Source: an uncultured Clostridia bacterium
Lineage (GTDB): Bacteria > Bacillota > Clostridia > Christensenellales > Borkfalkiaceae
Assembly: GCA_934247935.1 (NCBI GenBank)
Contig: CAKQKE010000012.1
Coordinates: forward strand, 1 to 63,837
Direction: 5' to 3'
Length of the DNA: 63,837 bases
Positions 43,237 to 53,500 of the stretch are shown in pieces. Position 1 is the first letter of the stretch. Every line of letters begins with the position of its first letter. A model generated the notes under the pieces. That model searched no databases. It was not told where the DNA came from and saw only the letters and a list, made by a program, of their open reading frames with translations. Made by a program: the position numbers and the translations under genes.

Positions 43237-43782
43237 ATGGACTACTTTAAGATATCGTTGGCGGGCGACCTCGGCAGCGGTAAAAGTACGGTAACGGATA
43301 TTTTGCAAAAAAGGTTTTCCGCGGAAATAGTTTCCGTCGGTAAAATATTCAGGGCGAGCGCGGCTGAGATGGGTATGACTCCCGTTCAGTTCAATATTTT
43401 TTTAGAGGCCCATCCCGAATACGACGAAAAACTCGACGAGAAAATTCACGAATACGATTCGATTGTGGGAAATTACATTTTCGACTCGAGACTTGCTTTT
43501 CATTTCGTTCCTTCGTCTTTCAGTTATTACTTGAAAGTTGACGTAAAAGAGGCGGCGAAAAGGATTATGCAAGCGCAAAGAAAGGACGAAAATTACAAAA
43601 CTCTCGACGAGGCGATTGAAAAACTTAAAGAGAGAAGAGAAAGCGAAAAATTGCGTTATAAGGCATTTTATCACGTCGATATCACCGATATGAGCAATTA
43701 TGACTGCGTAATCGACACCACGGACAAAACTCCGGAAGAAGTTGCGGAATTGATTATAAAAAATTACAGACAAAAATTTTAA
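43237..43782 (+). CDS. Cytidylate-kinase-like P-loop kinase
   Basis: 181 residues. The P-loop is LAGDLGSGKSTV (residues about 7-18). The NMP-binding part (VSVGKIFRASAAEMGMT) and FDSRLAFHFVP resemble the CMP kinase (Cmk) family, as does the lid with RKDENYK. It is shorter than Cmk and closer to the archaeal-type CMP kinase. The start is ATG 43237 with GGGTGA 8 bases before, rather than GTG 43228. It lies 15 bases upstream of the archaeal-type LysRS gene and shares its promoter. Confidence 0.8.
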   Translation: MDYFKISLAGDLGSGKSTVTDILQKRFSAEIVSVGKIFRASAAEMGMTPVQFNIFLEAHPEYDEKLDEKIHEYDSIVGNYIFDSRLAFHFVPSSFSYYLKVDVKEAAKRIMQAQRKDENYKTLDEAIEKLKERRESEKLRYKAFYHVDITDMSNYDCVIDTTDKTPEEVAELIIKNYRQKF

Positions 43783-43797
43783 CAAGGCGGTAATACT

Positions 43798-45369
43798 ATG
43801 CATTGGGCTGACAGAATAGCGAAAGAACTAATAGAAAAAAATCCTGATAAAGAAGAATACGTTTGCGCGGCGGGCATAAGCCCCTCCGGCTCGGTTCACA
43901 TAGGCAATTTCAGAGATATCGCGACAAGTTTGTACGTCGTTAAGGCTCTTGAAAGACAAGGCAAAAAGGCGAGACTTTTGTTTTCGTGGGACGAGTTCGA
44001 CAGATTGAGAAAAGTTCCTTCAAACATTGCCGGAATCGCGCCCGATTTCGATAAATATCTCGGTATGCCGTACGCAATGATACCCGACCCGCACGGAGTA
44101 TGCGCTTCTTATGCGGAATACAACGAAAAAGAGTTTGAAAAGTCGCTTGAAGAAATGGATATTCACCCCGATTACAGATATCAGGCGAAAAACTACACTG
44201 CCGGCAAATATACCGAGGGCATAATTTTTGCTCTTAAACACAGAAAAGAAATTTACGACGTCTTGATGAAGTACAAAACTCAGGATTCCGACGAGGGCGA
44301 AAGAGAATCTTACAGCCCCGTCAACGTATATTGCGACAACTGTATGAAAGACACCACGGTCGTTACTTCGGTTTCCGATGACGGCGAACAACTTACTTAC
44401 AGATGCAAATGTTGCGGCAACGAAAAAAACGTAAACGTAAGGGATTATCACCTTATCAAACTCGTGTGGAAGGTCGATTGGCCCATGCGTTGGGGAGTTG
44501 AAGGCGTCGATTTCGAGCCGGGCGGAATTGATCACGCCGCGGCAAGCGGAAGTTACGTAGTCGCTTCGGATATCGCAAAGAGTATTCTCGGCGTAACGCC
44601 GCCGTCGTTCCAGGGCTATGGTTGGCTTTCTATCGCGGGTATGGGCGATATGCACAGTTCTACGGGCAACAACATCACACCCGAAGAAATTTTAAAGGTT
44701 TACGAACCCGATATGGTGCGTTGGCTTTTCGCTAAATACGCGCCTACCGACGGTTTCTCGTTCAATTTCGACGATACGATTATTCGCCATTACAGCGAAT
44801 TCGATAAAAATCTCGAACTTTACAAAAAAGGCGAACTCGACGAATACAACACGGCAGTGTACGATATGTGCTTGATCGACGGCAAAAACACGAGGAGCAA
44901 AGTGCCGTTTGGCGTGCTTGCAAGCGTATCGACCATAGTCGACTTCAATCCTCAATCGGTAAAAGAGATTCTCGCAAAAGTAGGAGTAGAATTTGCCGAA
45001 GAAGACAAGTCGAGATTGCTTCGCGTTAAAAATTGGATAACCAAATATCAACCGTCAAAACTTTACAAACTTCTTCCCGAAAAGAACGTCGAATATTACG
45101 CTACTATGGACGAAGAAGAAAAGCAAGTAACGGCAAAACTCGCCGAATATCTTGAAAACAACGCCGAAATTTACGAAAAAGACGTACAACAATATTTGTA
45201 TTCTATAATAAACGACGAAACGCTTACCAAAAAGGAAAACATAGCGCGTCAACAAAAGTTTTTCAAGGTATTTTACAATTTGCTTTTCGGTACTGATATG
45301 GGACCGAGACTTTATCTCTTCCTCGCCGCAATCGACAAGCAACAACTTATACCGTTGCTTAAATTTTAA
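43798..45369 (+). CDS. lysS: Class I lysyl-tRNA synthetase
   Basis: A 523-residue class I LysRS, the archaeal/spirochaete type, unlike the class II enzyme of most bacteria. Signature sequences: SGSVHIGNFRD (HIGH motif, residue 34), a zinc region with CDNC and CKCC (about 180-212), GGIDHAAASGSY, and MHSSTGN as the KMSKS-equivalent loop (about 285). The C-terminal alpha-helical cage binds the anticodon. It charges tRNA-Lys. Clostridia with this type are known but a minority, so the gene was probably acquired laterally in the lineage. SD AAGGCGG. Confidence 0.96.
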   Translation: MHWADRIAKELIEKNPDKEEYVCAAGISPSGSVHIGNFRDIATSLYVVKALERQGKKARLLFSWDEFDRLRKVPSNIAGIAPDFDKYLGMPYAMIPDPHGVCASYAEYNEKEFEKSLEEMDIHPDYRYQAKNYTAGKYTEGIIFALKHRKEIYDVLMKYKTQDSDEGERESYSPVNVYCDNCMKDTTVVTSVSDDGEQLTYRCKCCGNEKNVNVRDYHLIKLVWKVDWPMRWGVEGVDFEPGGIDHAAASGSYVVASDIAKSILGVTPPSFQGYGWLSIAGMGDMHSSTGNNITPEEILKVYEPDMVRWLFAKYAPTDGFSFNFDDTIIRHYSEFDKNLELYKKGELDEYNTAVYDMCLIDGKNTRSKVPFGVLASVSTIVDFNPQSVKEILAKVGVEFAEEDKSRLLRVKNWITKYQPSKLYKLLPEKNVEYYATMDEEEKQVTAKLAEYLENNAEIYEKDVQQYLYSIINDETLTKKENIARQQKFFKVFYNLLFGTDMGPRLYLFLAAIDKQQLIPLLKF

Positions 45370-45483
45370 CAAAGCAATTTAATAGGCAGTGTGACCTATA
45401 AAATTTTACAATTTAATATCAACTGAATTTTTTAATTGAGTGGTAGAGAGAATTTAAATTATTGATAATTGTTTGGCATTTAA

Positions 45484-45519
45484 AATATCCGACTGCGGTT
45501 TTGCGGTCGGATATTTTTA
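45484..45519 (+). terminator. Terminator of the lysS operon
   Basis: AATATCCGAC(T)GC pairs with GC(G)GTCGGATATT, then TTTATAT. Confidence 0.88.
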
Positions 45520-45625
45520 TATATAAATTCCGGTATTTTGTGCTTGAATAGGGTATATAAAACAACAAAAAAGCAGTAGTTTAAAAAATATATGCTAAAG
45601 CGTTTACGTGTTAAAGAGATTGTCG

Positions 45626-45830
45626 CAAAAAGGTTATGTTTTAAAAAGTATATGCCGAAGATGAAATTTTTTAAAGCGTAAAAAGCGTATAGAGAAATAT
45701 AGTAGGGTAAAGAAAAAAGCCTCACGCATTTATGATATGCGTGAGGCGATTTTAAGTATTAAATTTTAAGAGATTATATAGAATTTAAAAGCCGATTTAA
45801 TCAGTTTTCTTTTTTCCAAATAACGGGCGT
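45626..45830. repeat. Duplicated 3' flank of the LRR genes, copy 1
   Basis: About 200 bases (AAAAAGGTTATGTTTTAAAA onward, through a terminator and the last codons) recur almost unchanged at 50355-50630, where about 70 extra bases are inserted. With the shared 5' flanks this shows that the whole LRR gene unit was duplicated. Confidence 0.85.
45714..45750 (-). terminator. Terminator of LRR gene 1
   Basis: GCCTCACGCA pairs with TGCGTGAGGC; on the - strand TTTTTTC follows. A copy lies after LRR gene 2. Confidence 0.9.
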
Positions 45831-48800
45831 AACGCCGTTTGTATCGTAATGCCAATAGTTGCCGTCATATTTCGTGCCGTCTTCATTGATCGCGGGTTCT
45901 GTCTCGCTGTAATAATATCGCGTGGCATTTGTTAAATTGGTATTACCATATTTGATTGAAATTTTAGTCCATTCTGCAGCAGTACCTTTATAATACACTA
46001 TAAGCCCGCTACAATTGTTAAAGACACTATTACCAATTGTCGTTACACTATCTGAAATTATAACATTTGTAAGACCCCAACAACTATATAACGCATTCGC
46101 CGGAATTGTGTTTACATCGTTTCCAAAAGTGACGGTGGTTATTGAGCAATTTTCAAATATGGGATTTTTACTTGAGCCTGCTATTTTACAATTTTTAGCA
46201 TTCCAAATAACATTTACAAGGTTGCTACAATCTTTGAACGCTCTTTCAGCAATCGAAGTTACGTCATTTCCGATTGTAACACTTGTAAGTGCACTGCAAG
46301 CATAGAATGCATTCACCCCAATTGAAGTTACACTGTCCGGTATTGTTACTTCCGTCAGTTTAGTGCAATTAGAAAACGCACTACTACCTATTGATCTTAC
46401 TCCATTTCCTATTTTAACGCTTTTAAGTTCATTACAGCCATAGAATGCACTACTACCTATTGATGTTACGCTGTCGGGAATTTCTACGCTTATAAGACCG
46501 TTACATGTATAGAAAACAGAGGAATTGATGCTAAGCATTCCGTCTCTGATTACTATGGTAGAATTTTCCGGCATAGTTCCTTTATATTCATAAACTATTT
46601 TACCCGCATTTACAACCCCATCAGGTTGATTGTTATACCACGCAGTACCTGAAAACGCATACTCACCAATTGAAGTTACACTGTCTGGTATAGTTATATC
46701 CATAAGTTTGCTACAACCACTAAACGCTTGTTGTTCAATTGTCGTTATACTGTCGTGAATATTTATATTTGTAAGGCTACTACACCCGAAGAACACATAC
46801 GCACTAATTATCGTTACATTATTCGGTATAGTTATATTTGTAAGACTACTACAGCCACTGAATGCATAATTTCCAATTGTCGTTACACTGTCGGGTATTT
46901 CTATACTCGTAAGTCTGCTACAATCTTTAAACATACCGACGGTTATTGTTGTTATACTGTTGGGGAGTGTTACACTCGTAAGCCCACTACAGCCACTGAA
47001 TGCATGACCATATATTGTCGTTACACTATTTGGTATTTCTATATTTGTAAGTCCACTACAATTTTGAAACGCAGAAGTTTCGATTGTCGTTACACTATTT
47101 GGTATTTCTATACTTGTAAGTCCACTACAGCCTTTAAACGCCTCATAATCGATTGTTGTTACAGTGTGGGGGAGTTCCATATTTGTAAGCCCACTACAGT
47201 TTTTGAACATATACTTACTAATTGTTGTTATAGTGTCGGGGAGTGTTACGCTTGTAAGACTACCACATTCAGAAAATGCATATTCATCAATACTTGTTAT
47301 GCTATTCGGTAATTTTATACTTGTTAACTTACTGCACCCGGGAAAAGCACACATTTTAATCGTAGTTACACTATTACCTATAATAACGCTCGTAAGCCCG
47401 CTACAATTTTGGAATGCTCTTTCATCAATTGTTGTTACGGTATTCGGAATAGTAATACTCGTAAGTCCGCTACAATTTTGAAATGCATAGCCGCCAATTA
47501 TAGTTACGGGTAAATTTTCATATGTATCAGGAATAACGATATCCGTATCCGTACAAGTGCCGATGCCCGATACAATATAATAAGTTCCGTCGGTAGAAAG
47601 CGCATAAGTTAAACCTTGAGAACTATCTTTCGCCCATTTCGCGGTAATGTTAACAGTTTTTTTAACAATGAATATATATTCTTCTTCTGCTGAAAGTAAA
47701 GTTTCGCCGTTATACCAGCCGTCGAAAATATAACCTCGGTTCGTTGATTCAACTTTTACCGTTAATTTTTCGCCGTATTTATATGTTCCGCTTATATCGG
47801 TAACCGTTCCTGAAGTTTCATCGTTTTCAATTAAAATTTCGTAAGTCTTTCTCGTGTAGTAAATTTTCAACACGAGAGTTCCGTCGCCCTCAATATTTCC
47901 GCTTACTATGCTTATTTCAATATTTATAACGAAATGATCGAACGTTTTTTGCTCGGCGTTTACCGTCGTATCGGTAGTGCCCGTGAGGTTGGCGGTTTCT
48001 TCAAGCGTATAATCATCCTTGTCAAGATTTTGCAAATAATATTCGACCTTATACTTCGTGTCGGTGTTCGCCGTCCACTTTGCTGTAAGAGTAATTCCGT
48101 CGCTCACAACGTACGAATAACTTATTTCTATAGAAACCAAAGTTTCGCCGTTGTACCAACCGTCGAACGTGTAACCGGACTTTGTCACCGCCTTAACGGT
48201 CACTGTGCTTCCGTACTTTAAATCGCCCGTATTTCCTTCGATTGTTCCCGCTTTTTCGTTGTTTGCATCGACCTTTACGTTGTAAGTCTTTCTCGTGTAG
48301 TAAATTTTCAACACGAGAGTTCCGTCGCCGTCAATATTTCCGCTTACAATACTTATTTCAATATTTATAACGAAATGATCGAACGTCTTTTGCTCGGCGT
48401 TTGCCGTTGTATCGGTCGTGCCCGTAAGGTCGGCGGTTTCTTCAAGCGTATAATCATCGTTGTCAAGATTTTGCAAGTAATATTCGACTTTATACTTCGT
48501 GTCGGTGTTCGCCGTCCACTTTGCGTTTATCGTAACTTCACCGTCAACGGGTTTTGTAAAATCATAATCCCAACCGTCAAAAGTATATCCGGCTTTTGTA
48601 GGAGAGGGCGGCAATATCACAAGAGAATCTTCTTCTACTTGTTGATTTGCAACGTCGCTGCCGCCGTTTGTGTTAAAGGTTATCGTGTACACAAAACGAC
48701 GATAAATCATAATCACGTACACGTTTACGGTCGTCCCGTCCACCGTTTCGATTACGTAAATAACGTTGTCGCCACATTCAAGCGCAACCGTTTCGCCCGT

Positions 48801-49538
48801 TATGGGATTGCTGCCGTCGGCATTTTTTGAAACGATAAATTTCGATTTTCCGCTTGCGCTTATTTCGTCTTTAATGTTAAAAGTCGTTTGTCCGTTCGAT
48901 GTTTTAAAGTTGGCTTTTTTGTCCTCGCCGAAGGTTATCGTTTTAAAGATAATCTCGTCTTTTTCAAGTTGAGGTATCACTTCGGTCTCGAGCAATTTTT
49001 CGCATACTTCACATTCTTTATGTCTTTTGCCCGCTTTTTCGTAGGTTGCCGCTTCGTCGATTATCCATTCGCCGGCTGTATGTTTTGCCTTTCCGCTTAC
49101 CTCGGTAGAGTGTTCGCACGTAGCCTTATGCCAGTGATATTCGTCGTCGCTTGTCCATTTTGCATCATACGTATGCGGTAATTTTGACCCGACGTCGGGA
49201 ATTACGTCGGTTGCGTCACAGCGGTCGCAAGTAGCGGTCTTCGTTCCGTCGCCCGAACACGTTGCGTCGTCGTTTGGCTTATAGTTTGTAAAACTATGTC
49301 CTTTCGGGTTGCCGTACTCGAATGTTTCTGTGCCTTTTGCTCCGCACTCGCAAGAGTAGTAATAAGTTGCTTTTTGAGTGCAAGTCGCTTCGCTGCATAA
49401 ATACTTGTCCGTTGCGGTTTCGACTGTGAACGAGTGCTTATGCGTGTTTCCGCCGTTCCCCTTACCGCACGAGACAAAGGAAAGGGTAGCAAAAACGCAC
49501 GTAATCAAAAGCAATGCCAGAATTGAAATTCTTTTCAT
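45801..49538 (-). CDS. BspA-like leucine-rich-repeat lipoprotein with InlB-type B repeats
   Basis: 1245 residues. A signal peptide ends in a lipobox at Cys24 (LSFVSCGKG). Cys-pair modules follow (CSEATC, SCECGAKG, CDRCDATD; to about residue 180). Then come InlB/Listeria-Bacteroides-type repeats and MucBP-like segments (about 280-630; GYTFDGW occurs repeatedly, and KYKVEYYLQNLD twice). About 20 LRR_5 repeats of 23 residues (CSGLTSITIPNSVTTI type) fill residues about 660-1190, ending in WHYDTNGVTPVIWKKEN. No sortase motif: anchored by lipid. Family members bind host proteins; that role is inferred here. Two SDs in tandem precede the start. Confidence 0.9.
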   Translation of the reverse strand: MKRISILALLLITCVFATLSFVSCGKGNGGNTHKHSFTVETATDKYLCSEATCTQKATYYYSCECGAKGTETFEYGNPKGHSFTNYKPNDDATCSGDGTKTATCDRCDATDVIPDVGSKLPHTYDAKWTSDDEYHWHKATCEHSTEVSGKAKHTAGEWIIDEAATYEKAGKRHKECEVCEKLLETEVIPQLEKDEIIFKTITFGEDKKANFKTSNGQTTFNIKDEISASGKSKFIVSKNADGSNPITGETVALECGDNVIYVIETVDGTTVNVYVIMIYRRFVYTITFNTNGGSDVANQQVEEDSLVILPPSPTKAGYTFDGWDYDFTKPVDGEVTINAKWTANTDTKYKVEYYLQNLDNDDYTLEETADLTGTTDTTANAEQKTFDHFVINIEISIVSGNIDGDGTLVLKIYYTRKTYNVKVDANNEKAGTIEGNTGDLKYGSTVTVKAVTKSGYTFDGWYNGETLVSIEISYSYVVSDGITLTAKWTANTDTKYKVEYYLQNLDKDDYTLEETANLTGTTDTTVNAEQKTFDHFVINIEISIVSGNIEGDGTLVLKIYYTRKTYEILIENDETSGTVTDISGTYKYGEKLTVKVESTNRGYIFDGWYNGETLLSAEEEYIFIVKKTVNITAKWAKDSSQGLTYALSTDGTYYIVSGIGTCTDTDIVIPDTYENLPVTIIGGYAFQNCSGLTSITIPNTVTTIDERAFQNCSGLTSVIIGNSVTTIKMCAFPGCSKLTSIKLPNSITSIDEYAFSECGSLTSVTLPDTITTISKYMFKNCSGLTNMELPHTVTTIDYEAFKGCSGLTSIEIPNSVTTIETSAFQNCSGLTNIEIPNSVTTIYGHAFSGCSGLTSVTLPNSITTITVGMFKDCSRLTSIEIPDSVTTIGNYAFSGCSSLTNITIPNNVTIISAYVFFGCSSLTNINIHDSITTIEQQAFSGCSKLMDITIPDSVTSIGEYAFSGTAWYNNQPDGVVNAGKIVYEYKGTMPENSTIVIRDGMLSINSSVFYTCNGLISVEIPDSVTSIGSSAFYGCNELKSVKIGNGVRSIGSSAFSNCTKLTEVTIPDSVTSIGVNAFYACSALTSVTIGNDVTSIAERAFKDCSNLVNVIWNAKNCKIAGSSKNPIFENCSITTVTFGNDVNTIPANALYSCWGLTNVIISDSVTTIGNSVFNNCSGLIVYYKGTAAEWTKISIKYGNTNLTNATRYYYSETEPAINEDGTKYDGNYWHYDTNGVTPVIWKKEN

Positions 49539-49587
49539 AATTTTTCTCCTTTAAAAATTTTCTCCTTTAAAATATTTTTGTGCGCAA

Positions 49588-49615
49588 AAAGCCGCCTTAG
49601 TAAATAGGGCGGCAC
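49588..49615 (-). terminator. Attenuator-like hairpin in the leader of LRR gene 1
   Basis: On the - strand GCCGCC, loop with TATTTACTAA, GGCGGC, then TTTTTG. AGTAAATA about 20 bases upstream is complementary to the loop TATTTACT, so an antiterminator can be drawn. The feature lies inside the 5' leader of the LRR gene. Confidence 0.6.
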
Positions 49616-49763
49616 TGACAAAGCGTCTTATTTACTTAAAGTTGCGACATGCGACACTTAATTATAAAACATATCAAAGGTAAAGTTTTTACGATATGCA
49701 AATAAGATACATTTATGTCCATAAGTATATTTACGTCAAATATGTAATTAAGGTCGCAAAAGT

Positions 49764-49793
49764 ATTATATCATATTTAAAAGTCTTTTTTCAA
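49764..49793 (-). promoter_or_regulatory. Promoter of LRR gene 1
   Basis: On the - strand TTGAAA, an 18-base spacer, then TATAAT. The same 75-bp block occurs before LRR gene 2 (53950-53979). It leaves a roughly 220-base leader here but only about 25 there. Confidence 0.75.
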
Positions 49794-49999
49794 GTGCTAT
49801 ATAAAATTTATTTAATATCTTGCGTTTAAATAGCAAAATCCCACACATTTAATGCCGTGGAATTGCCAAAAATTTATTTTATTTGTTGCGTTTAAACAGT
49901 AAATTGCCGTAAAATTACGTTTATTATTGAGTGAATTTGCGTGCTTGCTAATTTTCAAAATTTTCTTGAATTTTTTTTGTAAACGAAGTAACATATACA

Positions 50000-50017
50000 T
50001 ATACCCCCAACGGTATA
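50000..50017. promoter_or_regulatory. CsoR-type operator
   Basis: TATACCCCCAACGGTATA, a palindrome with arms TATACC/GGTATA and the run of C typical of CsoR sites. It overlaps the region just before the csoR SD, so self-repression is likely. Confidence 0.7.
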
Positions 50018-50029
50018 AGGAGCATTAAT

Positions 50030-50305
50030 ATGAAAAAATGTATCGATTCGTCAAATTTGCATAGAAGATTGGCAAAAATAATAGGTCAAATACAAGCAAT
50101 TGACAGAATGATTGACGAAGATATCCCTTGCGAAGACATTTTGTCTCAAATCAGCGCGGCAAAATCTGCGCTCAACAAGGCGGGGCAAGTCGTGCTGGAA
50201 GGGCATATAAAACATTGCGTTAAAGACGGAATCGAACACGGCGCCGCCGACGAAACCATTGAAAAATTCACTAAGGCGGTAGAGCGTTTTGCAAATATGC
50301 AATAA
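50030..50305 (+). CDS. csoR: CsoR/RcnR-family metal-sensing repressor
   Basis: A 91-residue all-helical DUF156 protein. Probable metal ligands are Cys36 (IPCEDILSQ), His61 (LEGHIKHC) and Cys65, the Cys-His-Cys set of copper-sensing CsoR. Basic residues in LHRRLAKIIGQIQAIDRM contact DNA. Apo-CsoR binds the operator and releases it with Cu(I). No copper exporter or chaperone gene is next to it; it sits on the opposite strand between the two LRR genes. SD AAGGAG. Other CsoR-like metal or sulfide sensors cannot be excluded. Confidence 0.92.
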   Translation: MKKCIDSSNLHRRLAKIIGQIQAIDRMIDEDIPCEDILSQISAAKSALNKAGQVVLEGHIKHCVKDGIEHGAADETIEKFTKAVERFANMQ

Positions 50306-50507
50306 CTTTTTTAAGCGTTGTTTTACTTTAAACCTAAACGAGCGGAAGTGGGCACAAAAAGGTTATGTTTTAAAAAGTATATGCCGAAGATGAAATTTTT
50401 TTAAAGCGTAAAAAGCGTATAGAGAAATATAGTAGGGTATAAAAAACTCACGGGTTTATAACAGAACCTTTAACGGATTAGAGAAAAATACAGTAGGGTA
50501 AAGAAAA

Positions 50508-50545
50508 GAGCCTCGCGCATTGAATATGCGTGAGGCGATTTTAAG
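50508..50545 (-). terminator. Terminator of LRR gene 2
   Basis: GCCTCACGCA pairs with TGCGCGAGGC on the - strand, with TTTTC next. Copy of the hairpin at 45714. Confidence 0.85.
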
Positions 50546-50589
50546 TATTAAATTTTAAGAGATTATATAGAATTTAAAAGTCGATTTAA

Positions 50590-53500
50590 TCAGTTTTCTT
50601 TTTTCCAAATAACGAGCGTAACGCCGTTTGTATCGTAATGCCAATAGTTGCCGTAATATTCCGTGCCGTCTTCATTGAGCGCGGGTGCTGTCTCGCTGTA
50701 ATAATATCGCGTGGCATTTGTTAAATTGGTATTATCTGAGGCAATTGATATGTTATCCCACTCTTCGGCAGAGCCTTTATAATAAACCGTTTCAAGTTTT
50801 TTGCAATATTTAAATGCTACTACGCCGATTTTCGTTACGCTGTTGCTTAAAATTATACTTGTAAGTTTACTACAAAAATAGAATGTAGCCTCGCCAATTT
50901 CAGTCACGCCGTTGCCTATCGTTACGCTCTTAAGTTCTTTACAATCGGAGAATGCATAGGCATCGATTAAAGTCACGCTGTCCGGAATTATTACGCTCGT
51001 AAGCGCTTTACAATCGGAGAATGCACTTCTGCCGATCGAGGTTACGTTATCAGGTATTTCTATACTTGTAAGTTCGCTACAGTTGAAGAATGTATAATTA
51101 CCGATTGAGGTTACGTTTTTAGGTATATTTGTATTTGTAAGGCTGATACAATAGGAAAATGCATAATCGCCAATAGAGGTTACGTTATCGGAAATATTTA
51201 CACTTATAAGTCCGCTACAATAGGAAAATGCAAATTTACCTATTGAGTTTACGTTATCAGGTATAATTATGTTTGTAAGTCCGCTGCAACCATAGAATGC
51301 ATGATTGCCGATTGAAGTTACGTTGTCAGGTATAATTATATTTTTAAGACCGCTACATTTACCGAATATGCCATCGCCGATTGAAGTTATGCCGTTAGGT
51401 ATTTCTATACTTGTAAGTCCGTTACAACCGAAGAATGCATATTCGCCGATCGACGTTACGTTATCTATAGTTACGCTCGTAATACCTTTGCAGTTGTAGA
51501 AAGCATAATCGCCAATTGTCGTTATGCTATCAGGTATATTTAAACTTATAATATTGCTACAATCATAGAACGCATAGCCTCCGATTGCCGTTAGGCTATT
51601 GCCGATTGTTACGTTTGCAAGACTTTTACAGTTATAGAAGACGTAATCGCCAATTGTTGTTACGTTATTTGATATATTAATATTCGTAATTCCGCTACAA
51701 TTATAAAATGCGAAGTCACCGATCGAAGTTAAATTATTGCCTATAGTTACGTCTGTAAGTCCTATGCAATCATAGAACGCATCATAGCCGATAGAAATTA
51801 TATTGTCAAGGACTAACGAACTCGTTAAATTACTGCAACCTCTAAATGCGCCGTTTCCGATCGTTGTTAAACTATCGGGCATTGTTATGTTTGCTAAATT
51901 AGAACAGTTATAAAACGCGCCGTTTCCGATCGTCGTTAAACTATCGGGCATTGTTATGCTTGTTAAATTAGAGCAGTCATAAAACGCGCCGTCTCCGATC
52001 TCCGTTACGTTATTGCCGATTATTACGCTTTTTAAATTGTTGCAACGTAAAAAAGCGTTTTCGCCGATGCTCGTTACGCTATTCGGTATTTTTACACTCG
52101 TCATTTCGGTGTAATCACAGAATGCATAATCATATATTTTATAATTTTGCCCGCGATAATCGGAAGGCAAAAACAATTGTTTATTTATACTTAAATGATT
52201 CAATAAATAGTTGACGTTTTCATAAGTGTAAAACGAATACATTTGACTATTTACTATATCGGTTTCTCCGCCTTTTTTTACGTTTAATGCATAATATCCC
52301 GCATATCCGTTATTTTCACTACTTTTTGTAATGTCTAAATTGCTGTTGTTTATTACTTCCACGAGTTTGTGGCAGTTATAAAAAGCATAATTTCCGATTT
52401 TTGTTACGCTATTTCCGATAGTTACGCTCGTAAGCCCTAAACAACCGTAAAACGCACGTATACCGATCGTAGTCACGCTGTCGGGGATAATTACGATCCT
52501 AAGTTTTCTACAGTACTCGAATGAGTATTCGCCGATTTTTGTTACGCTGTCGGGTATAGTTACGCTCGTTATGTTGTCAAAATTTAAAAATGCGCTATCG
52601 GCAATTTGCGTTACGTCATCGGGAATTACTAAATTTGTAACGAGACTACCGTTTAGATAGAGATTTTTTCTGTTTGAGCCGCAACTTGTTATTCTACCCA
52701 AACCAGAAATATTAAGCCAAGCCGATAAATCGTTTATGTAAATGTTTGTAATTTTATCACATAAATCGAAGGCATATGATTTAATGTCCGTTAAGCCCTT
52801 TCCGACTGTTAAATCGGTAAGGTTTTTACAGCCGTAAAATGTGCCATTGTCAATTATCGTTACGTTGTTGCCAATTGAAACGCTCGTCAAATTATTACAA
52901 TTATAAAAAGCATGGTATTCGATTTTCGTTACGCTGTCCGACAGTTCTACGCTTGTTAAATCATCGCGATTATAAAACGCATAGTGGTATATTTCATAGG
53001 TCTGTTTGTTGTAATCGGTAGGGCAGATCAATTCTGAAGTCGTACCTAAATAGCCTAATAAATAATTGACGTTTTCATGAGTATAAAATAAATATCCGTT
53101 TTTATTTACAATATCGCTTTCTCCGCCTTTCTTTATCTTTAACGCGTAAAAACCTACGTAACCGTTTTCAAAATTAGTATTTACAATATTTAAACTACTG
53201 TTATTTACTACTTCTACAAGTTTGATACAATAAGTAAACGCATTGCTGCCGATACTTGTTACGCTACTGCCTATTGTCACGCTTGTTAAACTGTAGCAAT
53301 TTAAAAAAGCATTGTCGCCGATCGTGGTTACGCTATCGGGTATTATCACTCTCGTTAAATTGCCGCAACCGTCAAACGCATGCTCGCCGATAGTCGTTAT
53401 ACTATCCGGAATAGTTACGGTCAATATATTATTGCAATTTAAGAAAGCGTTATCATCGATTTTAGTTACGGGTTTGCTTCCAAAAGAATTTGGTATAACA

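Noticed and set aside
46728..47312. 194-codon + strand frame inside LRR gene 1 (also frames near 48375)
   Set aside because: A shadow of the regularly repeated 69-bp LRR units; periodic composition only.
46000..47500. Regular spaced DNA repeats that could suggest a CRISPR array
   Set aside because: The period is 69 bp, in frame, and encodes 23-residue LRRs; there are no unique spacers and no cas genes.
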